From an uncultured Eubacteriales bacterium (GTDB lineage: Bacteria > Bacillota > Clostridia > Oscillospirales > Oscillospiraceae): DNA of 27,627 nucleotides. The position numbers and the translations under genes were made by a program. Location of the stretch: assembly GCA_900547405.1 (NCBI GenBank), contig URGL01000032.1:1-27627 (forward strand), read 5' to 3'. Shown in pieces: positions 22,556 through 27,627 of the stretch (position 1 is its first letter; each line of letters starts with the position of its first letter). The notes below the pieces were generated by a model, which saw nothing but the letters and a program-made list of their open reading frames with translations, ran no database searches and was not told where the DNA came from.

Positions 22556-23505
22556 AGGTGCTCTCCTTCCTGTTTTTTGCGGCTTCGTTGATTATGGGAA
22601 ATCAGGTAATTCCAGTATATTTCCGCATATTTGGAGAGCTTGATTCCCTTTTTCCGCGCGACTACGATGCCGCGGGTCATTGTGGCACTGTTCAGGGCGC
22701 ATGCCGCGATCTGTCCGTTTTCCATGTCCTCTTTGTGAATGGTGACGCCCGGCATCAGCGCGATGCCGTTGCCCACGGCGGCCAAGCTGTAGCGGGTATC
22801 CACATATTCGACGCACCGGGTGCGGGGCGGGGTGTAGGAGATTTCGGTGAACAGCTTCTGCTCCGCATGGTAAAGACCCTGCCCCTTGGGTGCGGTAAGC
22901 CAAAGGAAATTACCTTCCAGAATCCGTTCCGGGGCAAGGGAGATTGGCTGCTTCGCGCGGGATGCGGCCAATTCCTCCGGGGTGAAAATGCCGAATCTGG
23001 TGGGAACGACCAGATACAGCAAATCCTCGCTCAGTTGGACGTAGTCCAGATGGTCCGAAATTACCGGAGTGGTGAAAATAGCAAGCTCCGTTCTTTCCTC
23101 CTCCAGGGATTGTTCACATCCGAGGGCGCTCAGGTTGCACATATCGATAACAACATTGGGGTAATTCTGATAAAACATACTGGAATACCGGGCCGCATAG
23201 GTCCCTCCGCGATGCGTGGTCGCGATATGGATAACTTCCGCGGAGGAGTCCGGTATGGTCAGGGTCTGCATCAGCTTGTCCTCCAGGGCGACGATTTTGC
23301 GGGCATAGTCCACAAACAGGGCGCCGGAAGCGGTGATTTCAAAGGAATTCCGTGTGCGGACAAACAGCTTTTGTCCCAGCTGCGCTTCCAGCTTCCCGAT
23401 CTGCTTTGTCAGGGCGGGCTGGGAGATGTACAGATTTCTTGCCGCGGCGGAAAAGCTCCCCGCCTCCGCTGCCGCGATGACATAGCGATAAAGACTTGTA
23501 TCCAT
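22552..23505 (-). CDS. LysR-family transcriptional regulator
   Basis: This 317-residue regulator has an N-terminal winged helix-turn-helix (AAEAGSFSAAARNLYISQPA at about 12-31, then LTKQIGKLEAQLG) and a C-terminal effector-binding domain of the periplasmic-binding type. ATG 23505 has GGAGGG eight bases ahead; an open extension to 23598 is discounted because it overlaps the upstream gene. The gene lies inside the operon, between the C45 peptidase gene and the lyase gene (ATGA overlap), unlike the usual divergent position of LysR genes. It probably senses the transported carboxylate or a product and acts at the promoter upstream of 27037; this is inference. Confidence 0.92.
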   Translation of the reverse strand: MDTSLYRYVIAAAEAGSFSAAARNLYISQPALTKQIGKLEAQLGQKLFVRTRNSFEITASGALFVDYARKIVALEDKLMQTLTIPDSSAEVIHIATTHRGGTYAARYSSMFYQNYPNVVIDMCNLSALGCEQSLEEERTELAIFTTPVISDHLDYVQLSEDLLYLVVPTRFGIFTPEELAASRAKQPISLAPERILEGNFLWLTAPKGQGLYHAEQKLFTEISYTPPRTRCVEYVDTRYSLAAVGNGIALMPGVTIHKEDMENGQIAACALNSATMTRGIVVARKKGIKLSKYAEIYWNYLISHNQRSRKKQEGEHL

Positions 23506-23527
23506 TGCCGGCCCTCCTGTGGTGGTT

Positions 23528-24595
23528 TCAGATGACGTATTTCTGGTATTCCCCCTCGCAGGGATTGCCCGCGCAGACATAGGCGGCGTTTTCTTCAAAG
23601 TCCACGATCATGCTGGCCACCGTCATCAAGCCCCGCATATCCTCCATGCCGTTATTGCTGTGGCAGCAGATGGATAGGGGGAAGTGCTCATGGTCTTTCA
23701 TGATCTCCTGAATGTAAGGAACGTCAATGCTGCCCCAGTTGTGGTACAATAGGTCTGCCAGCCGGGTATCCCGGAACTTGGGCATCCTGGCCCAGGTGTC
23801 GTTGCGGTCCTTGTCCGGGTCCACCACGAAATGGTTGGCATGGGTCACGATGCCGGCCTTGGGCTTGATGAAATCACAACCCTTGGGGCAAGCCTCGATA
23901 TCGATGGCCCGCCGATCCTTGTAGGAAACCAGCAGCATATTATTGGAAACGCACCGCTTGATGCCGGTAAGCCATCCGAATGCCTCATCATAGGTCTTGC
24001 TGGCAAGCACTCTTCTGCGCAGGAAGGTGACGGGAATGCCCACGCCGGGTCCGTCCCAGATGGATTCGATATAGTTGTTGCACAGGCCGATGCCGTTGCT
24101 GTTGAAGCCCTCCCGGAGCATCTGTCCCGCTTCCGTCAGGCCGAAAATCCTGGTTCCGTCCTCCTGGAGGATGTGCAGAAGCACAATGTTCTTAAAGACG
24201 GCGGGCTTGTAATCCCAGTTCTTGATCATATAGGTTTTCCCGTCCCTGGCGGCTTCCGGAAGGACGGCGGCGGTGGTGCACTCCGGGGCTTTGTTGGGGT
24301 AATTGGTCAGCTCGTAGCGGGTATTGAGCACCATCAGATCCTCGAAGGAAATCTCCGCTCCGGCGGCGATGCCCTTCGCCTCCTCCAGCACCTCCGGCAT
24401 GCTTTCCTCCAGCTGGGGCACATACTGCATGGCCAAGCTGTGGACGAGGTCCCTGCTCTTACCGGTGGATTCAAAGAAGGACAGATAGTTCTCCGCTCCG
24501 TTCTGAATCTGCTGCTTTGCCTGGCGGCCGTACTGCACGCCCCGCTCAAAGCTGGTTTTCGCGTTGATTCGGATGACGGTAAACTCCGGTTTCAT
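23528..24595 (-). CDS. C45-family autocatalytic peptidase / acyltransferase-like protein
   Basis: This 355-residue protein belongs to the acyl-CoA:6-aminopenicillanic acid acyltransferase-like (C45) group of N-terminal nucleophile hydrolases. PECTTAAV places the expected autocleavage site before C106, and IKNWDYKP (125-132) matches the NWDW-type substrate loop. Family members cut or transfer acyl groups on amides, so this one may remove an acyl or aminoacyl group from the imported compound. No signal peptide is visible, so it is cytoplasmic. ATG 24595 follows AAAGGAG by eight bases. It lies 184 bases after the hydrolase gene and 22 bases before LysR. Confidence 0.85.
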   Translation of the reverse strand: MKPEFTVIRINAKTSFERGVQYGRQAKQQIQNGAENYLSFFESTGKSRDLVHSLAMQYVPQLEESMPEVLEEAKGIAAGAEISFEDLMVLNTRYELTNYPNKAPECTTAAVLPEAARDGKTYMIKNWDYKPAVFKNIVLLHILQEDGTRIFGLTEAGQMLREGFNSNGIGLCNNYIESIWDGPGVGIPVTFLRRRVLASKTYDEAFGWLTGIKRCVSNNMLLVSYKDRRAIDIEACPKGCDFIKPKAGIVTHANHFVVDPDKDRNDTWARMPKFRDTRLADLLYHNWGSIDVPYIQEIMKDHEHFPLSICCHSNNGMEDMRGLMTVASMIVDFEENAAYVCAGNPCEGEYQKYVI

Positions 24596-24779
24596 AGAAA
24601 AAACTCCTTTCCTATTGTCCCGCAATGGGGGAAACAGAAATGCTCCCTATGCGGCTGCTCCGCAGGACAGCCGGGCCGCCCTGCAGAATATCAAAAACTT
24701 AGTCGATTGGCTTTCATAAGCAGTGCGGTAAATTGGTGTTTGGCTTAGCAGAGCCGATATCCTGATCAAAAGAAAGCGT

Positions 24780-25595
24780 TTACAGATATCTGCCGAAGAA
24801 GGACTGGGCGGCGTCCACACGCTCCTGTTCGCCGTCGCCGTGCTCCAGGCCGGGGAGGATCTGCAGCTCGGTGTGGATTCCGTTCTCAATGAAATTTTTC
24901 TGCAGGCTCTTCATACGCTCCACCCGGCAGGAGCCGTAGGGAGAGTCACCGATATACTTCACATCCAACTCGCCCACAGTGATCAGAACAGGCACCTTGC
25001 GGATTGCCTCCATGTCGATCTGCTTGTCGAAATATTTATAGAAGTCCCGGACGCCCCAGAAATAGTCCTCCTCAAAATTCAGGAAGGTGGGTCTGCCGGG
25101 GGCGCCTATGGAGGCGGCCTTCAGACGATCCGGGTGCACCAGCAGGAACCGGTTGACAAACTGTCCGCCGCCGGAGTGGCCAAACATGAAGAATTTGGAG
25201 GTCTCCACACCGGGATAGCGCTTTGCCATGTCGTCAACCATGGCCAGCAGCACGTTGTCATAGCGGACGCCGTCGCAGGAGAGCATCTTGTAGGCGTTGA
25301 AGTCCTCGGGGTCGATCAGTCCGCCGGGGAACATGGGGGCCAACAGCGCCACCTTGCGCTCGTCCGCCCAGGCCTTCGCCACCCGGACATACTCCTCGGT
25401 AGCGCAGCCGGTGCCGTGGATAATCACCATCAGCTGGTAGTGGGGATCCTCCTCGTCATAGTAGCAGTCGGGAAGGTGCACCCAATAGGAGAACCGGGGA
25501 TCGCTGGGGCAGTGCCACAGCATATTCAGGTAAGCGTTGCCGAACAAATTCTTTTTCATTTCAGAGGTCAGACCCTGGCCTAACGCAGTAGCCAT
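24780..25595 (-). CDS. Alpha/beta hydrolase (esterase-like)
   Basis: This 271-residue serine hydrolase has an oxyanion stretch HGTG (60-63), nucleophile elbow GHSGGG (139-144, S141), acid D211 in VGELD and H252 in GLEHG, completing a catalytic triad. The overall pattern resembles PHB-depolymerase/feruloyl-esterase-like or acetyl-xylan-esterase-like carboxylesterases. No signal peptide is seen, so it should act in the cytosol on a small ester that enters by the transporter encoded just upstream. ATG 25595 follows AAAGGA. A terminator-like hairpin at 25674-25709 precedes it. The substrate is unknown. Confidence 0.88.
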   Translation of the reverse strand: MATALGQGLTSEMKKNLFGNAYLNMLWHCPSDPRFSYWVHLPDCYYDEEDPHYQLMVIIHGTGCATEEYVRVAKAWADERKVALLAPMFPGGLIDPEDFNAYKMLSCDGVRYDNVLLAMVDDMAKRYPGVETSKFFMFGHSGGGQFVNRFLLVHPDRLKAASIGAPGRPTFLNFEEDYFWGVRDFYKYFDKQIDMEAIRKVPVLITVGELDVKYIGDSPYGSCRVERMKSLQKNFIENGIHTELQILPGLEHGDGEQERVDAAQSFFGRYL

Positions 25596-25673
25596 AACAA
25601 GTAATTCCTTTCTTCAGAGCATGAATTTTGGGAAATGGTCATCCAATTGAGGCTTCACGCCTTCTTGGAAAAC

Positions 25674-25709
25674 GAATTGAGGCAGCAGTAGGATATGCTG
25701 CCTCAATTC
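25674..25709 (-). terminator. Hairpin between transporter and hydrolase genes
   Basis: A perfect 14-bp stem, GAATTGAGGCAGCA (25674-25687) with TGCTGCCTCAATTC (25696-25709), has an eight-base loop. On the - strand it is followed by GTTTTCC. It may end a fraction of transcripts and raise transporter mRNA over the enzymes. Confidence 0.7.
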
Positions 25710-25726
25710 CGAAGAGAGCAAGAGAT

Positions 25727-27037
25727 TTACAGGAATCTTCCGAAGAAGAAGCTGGCGATGACAAGCATGATGGCGCCGCCGATACGGGAGGAAATCTGGG
25801 CGTAAGACATCAGCTCCATACGGTTGCAGGCACCCAGAACCTGAACGTCGCCGGAACCGCCGCCGTTGGCCATGCACAGGCCGCCGGTGATCATGGCTTC
25901 GATGGGGTAGAAATGCACCAGCTTGGCCACCAGGAAGGTGCCGATCATAGCGCCGATAACGACCACGACGATGACCAGGAAGTTTGCGGGGTTGGAGACA
26001 ATCGCCAGGTAGTCGTTCAGGTCGGTGCCGATGCCCACGGTAATCATCAGGGGGAAGGACATGTACTTGACAAAGAACTTCTGCATGGCGCCGGCGCCGG
26101 CACGAACGTTCTTGGGCAGGATGCCGGAGACGTTCAGAATGGCGACCAGGATGACCATGAATGCGAAGGCGTGAATGGAGAAGCCCAGATCCAGGTGGTT
26201 ATTGATGATGGAAACCTTCTTGGAGTAGAAGTTGGCGATGTTGAAGCACACCAGGCCCAGGCACAGGCCGGTGGCGTAATCGGTAACGGTGGGCTTGTAG
26301 TCGTCGGCAGCGGCCTGTGTGTTTTCCTGGGCGATCATCAGGCGGCCATTGCCGGTGAGGGAGGGCTTCTTGGCGCCCAGCTTGTTCAGCAGCGCGGCGC
26401 AGAACACGGCAACCAGGTTGCCGATGCTGATGGTGGCGAAGGCCGCGGCATACCAGGCAGCGCCGTCATTGCCGGTGGCAGCCTCGTACATCTTGGACAT
26501 GGGGGTGATGCCGGCGCCGTTGCCGCCGCCCATAACGGGAATGGCAAAGGTGCAGATGGCATTGATGGCGCCCACGCCGGTGACGGCGCCCACAAGACCG
26601 GCCAGACCCAGGGCGCAGACAACACCGCCAAGGATGGTGGGAATGTAGCCGGCAAAGGACTTGATCAGCAGCTTGCGGTCGATGGACAGAACAGAGCCGG
26701 TAATCAGAACCAGAATATACAGATTCAGGAAGCCGGTAGAACCGTTGAAGGTGTTCAGAGCCTCAATGGTCTTCTCGCCCACCAGGCCGAAGGTGTTCAT
26801 GGCGCCGGCGCACAGGCAGGTGAACAGCATACCGCCGCCGAACCAGGTGTTCCATACGGGGATGTGGTCGCCAATCCAACCAAGCAGAGTACCGACGGAC
26901 AGCGCGAAGGCCAGAGCGCCCACCATATCCGTCAACAGCCAGTCCATTCTGGCCAGGAAAATCATGATGACATCAACAATGATGAACATCCAAACAGGGA
27001 AGCCGAGAATCTTGTCTTCTTTTAGCGCCTTAAGCAT
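25727..27037 (-). CDS. 2-hydroxycarboxylate transporter (2HCT/CitS family)
   Basis: This 436-residue secondary transporter has about 11 hydrophobic segments. The two family reentrant-loop motifs are visible: GGGNGAG (170-176) and GGGSGDVQVLGA (392-403), followed by NRMELM and ISSRIGGA, where the arginine (R418) corresponds to the residue implicated in carboxylate binding in CitP/MleP-type transporters. Members move citrate, malate, lactate or similar 2-hydroxycarboxylates with Na+ or H+, or by exchange. ATG 27037 follows AAGGAG. It is the first gene of the cluster and has a near-perfect promoter at 27092-27120. Substrate choice among hydroxycarboxylates cannot be read from the sequence. Confidence 0.93.
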   Translation of the reverse strand: MLKALKEDKILGFPVWMFIIVDVIMIFLARMDWLLTDMVGALAFALSVGTLLGWIGDHIPVWNTWFGGGMLFTCLCAGAMNTFGLVGEKTIEALNTFNGSTGFLNLYILVLITGSVLSIDRKLLIKSFAGYIPTILGGVVCALGLAGLVGAVTGVGAINAICTFAIPVMGGGNGAGITPMSKMYEAATGNDGAAWYAAAFATISIGNLVAVFCAALLNKLGAKKPSLTGNGRLMIAQENTQAAADDYKPTVTDYATGLCLGLVCFNIANFYSKKVSIINNHLDLGFSIHAFAFMVILVAILNVSGILPKNVRAGAGAMQKFFVKYMSFPLMITVGIGTDLNDYLAIVSNPANFLVIVVVVIGAMIGTFLVAKLVHFYPIEAMITGGLCMANGGGSGDVQVLGACNRMELMSYAQISSRIGGAIMLVIASFFFGRFL

Positions 27038-27091
27038 ACCTCAATCTCCTTTGTAAAATTTTCTTTAATTCTCCCAGGGAATTCTGTGACA

Positions 27092-27120
27092 ATTTTACCA
27101 ATTGTTGTGAATAATGTCAA
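27092..27120 (-). promoter_or_regulatory. Promoter of the carboxylate cluster
   Basis: On the - strand a perfect TTGACA (27120-27115) and TAAAAT (27097-27092) are 17 bases apart, 54 bases ahead of the transporter start. Confidence 0.88.
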
Positions 27121-27121
27121 T

Positions 27122-27154
27122 ACTTGATGTACTAAGTGGCATATTCTTTGTATG
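27122..27154. promoter_or_regulatory. Imperfect palindromes upstream of the -35 box (possible LysR sites)
   Basis: ACTT-N8-AAGT (27122-27137) directly adjoins the -35 box, and CATA-N7-TATG (27140-27154) is centred about 62 bases upstream of the predicted start. Position and symmetry fit LysR-type binding, but neither is an exact T-N11-A box. Confidence 0.4.
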
Positions 27155-27491
27155 ATTTGCGTTATAACCAAAAGGAATAAGGAGAATAGCCTGCGGCCGC
27201 TCCCTGGGGTGCTGTCCCCTGCGCGCGGGAAGGGAATCGCCGTGTCTGTCGATTTGAACCAGGGTGCTGCCATACCCAGCCCGGCGAAAAACAGTCCACC
27301 GCACTGTCTCAGTTAATTTACCGGGCAGCTGAGTAATACAGATAAACACATTCCGGAAATTTAAAATAGGCGGAAGCAAACGATTGTATAGTCGATATTC
27401 CCAAATAAGATAACGGGAGGAAAAGAACGGAATGTTTTTCCTGTACACGGAATTATTTTTTGTTGATTTTGCTGTAGAAATTTCAGGAGAG
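27155..27491. other. Gene-poor intergenic stretch
   Basis: This region upstream of the carboxylate cluster holds no frame with a credible start and protein-like composition. A GGGG/CCCC mini-hairpin lies near 27206-27217. A GGGAGG followed after 11 bases by ATG 27432 opens a frame to the window edge, but it runs through the repeats and is judged accidental. Confidence 0.55.
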
Positions 27492-27573
27492 CCTGTCTCA
27501 AACAGGCAATCTGTCCAAACAGAAAAGATGGGTCTGTCTCAAAAAGGCAAAGCGCCCAAACAGAGGAAATATC
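27492..27573. repeat. 41-bp imperfect tandem duplication
   Basis: Two units (27492-27532 and 27533-27573) share CTGTCTCAAA at their start, then an AGGCAA block and a CCAAACAGA block at the same offset of 41 bases. The first unit contains two mini-hairpins, GCCTGT/ACAGGC (27491-27507) and TCTGT/ACAGA (27510-27523). The unit length is not a multiple of three and argues against coding. Confidence 0.8.
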
Positions 27574-27607
27574 ATTGCGAACCAGTCCGCTTTCCTGGTG
27601 TGGCAAT
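27574..27607. repeat. Palindromic intergenic repeat fragment
   Basis: ATTGCGAACCAG and CTGGTGTGGCAAT form imperfect inverted arms (27574-27585 and 27595-27607). The wording resembles a palindromic element scattered in gut Firmicutes genomes, as I recall it. A single copy here cannot prove that. Confidence 0.5.
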
Positions 27608-27627
27608 CCCCCCGATTTTCGAACAAT

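Noticed and set aside
27492..27573. Possible CRISPR array
   Set aside because: Only two adjoining, diverged units with no spacer of constant length between identical repeats, and no cas gene in the window.
27432..27627. Open frame from ATG 27432 to the right edge
   Set aside because: The spacing to GGGAGG is long, and the frame is translated from a 41-bp tandem repeat and a palindrome, giving a non-protein-like sequence. It could be revisited with more flanking sequence.
21299..27627. Genomic island inserted at tRNA-Leu
   Set aside because: The carboxylate cluster lies next to the tRNA, but no integrase gene and no second copy of the tRNA 3' end was seen before the window edge.

Overview
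The window looks like a Clostridia (Firmicutes) chromosome, most likely a gut Oscillospiraceae relative of Flavonifractor, Lawsonibacter or Oscillibacter. This rests on high GC with AGGAGG-type ribosome sites, sigma-A promoters with 17-bp spacers, a GlpP-type glycerol antiterminator, MsmX/UgpC-type and FtsH proteins of clostridial type, and a tRNA with encoded CCA. The lineage is inferred from the proteins as I recognise them; no search was run.

Left part (1-2915, + strand). After the 3' end of an unrecognised gene comes an FMN riboswitch with its own intrinsic terminator. It leads into ribU (riboflavin ECF S component), a deletion-broken flavin/ferredoxin gene, a zinc macrodomain ADP-ribosyl hydrolase and a class M sirtuin (SirTM). 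Spacing is so tight that the reversible ADP-ribosylation pair is probably co-transcribed under flavin control. A bidirectional terminator closes the unit.

Glycerol operon (2922-9205, - strand). A clean promoter and a leader terminator precede glpP, glpK and glpF. After an internal hairpin come the three-part anaerobic glycerol-3-phosphate dehydrogenase genes: GlpA-like with a Bfd domain, GlpB-like, and a DUF1667 protein. Together they import glycerol, phosphorylate it and oxidise glycerol-3-phosphate. A broken GNAT gene lies just upstream on the + strand.

Middle (9599-21188). Two divergent PF06541 membrane proteins; ftsH overlapping a GT8 glycosyltransferase; an MsmX/UgpC-type sugar ABC ATPase whose promoter sits inside an inverted repeat; murA-cysE; and a DivIVA-like coiled-coil gene followed by a FliB-like lysine methylase and an RsmF-like rRNA methyltransferase.

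Right part (21251-27627). A tRNA-Leu(CAA) with promoter and terminator is followed by a - strand cluster. In transcription order it encodes a 2-hydroxycarboxylate transporter, an alpha/beta hydrolase, a C45 (penicillin acyltransferase-like) peptidase, a LysR regulator and an HMG-CoA-lyase-like enzyme. It starts from a near-consensus promoter at 27092-27120 and looks like an uncharacterised uptake-and-cleavage pathway for an acylated or esterified hydroxycarboxylate. The last 570 bases hold no convincing gene but contain a 41-bp imperfect tandem duplication and a palindromic repeat fragment.
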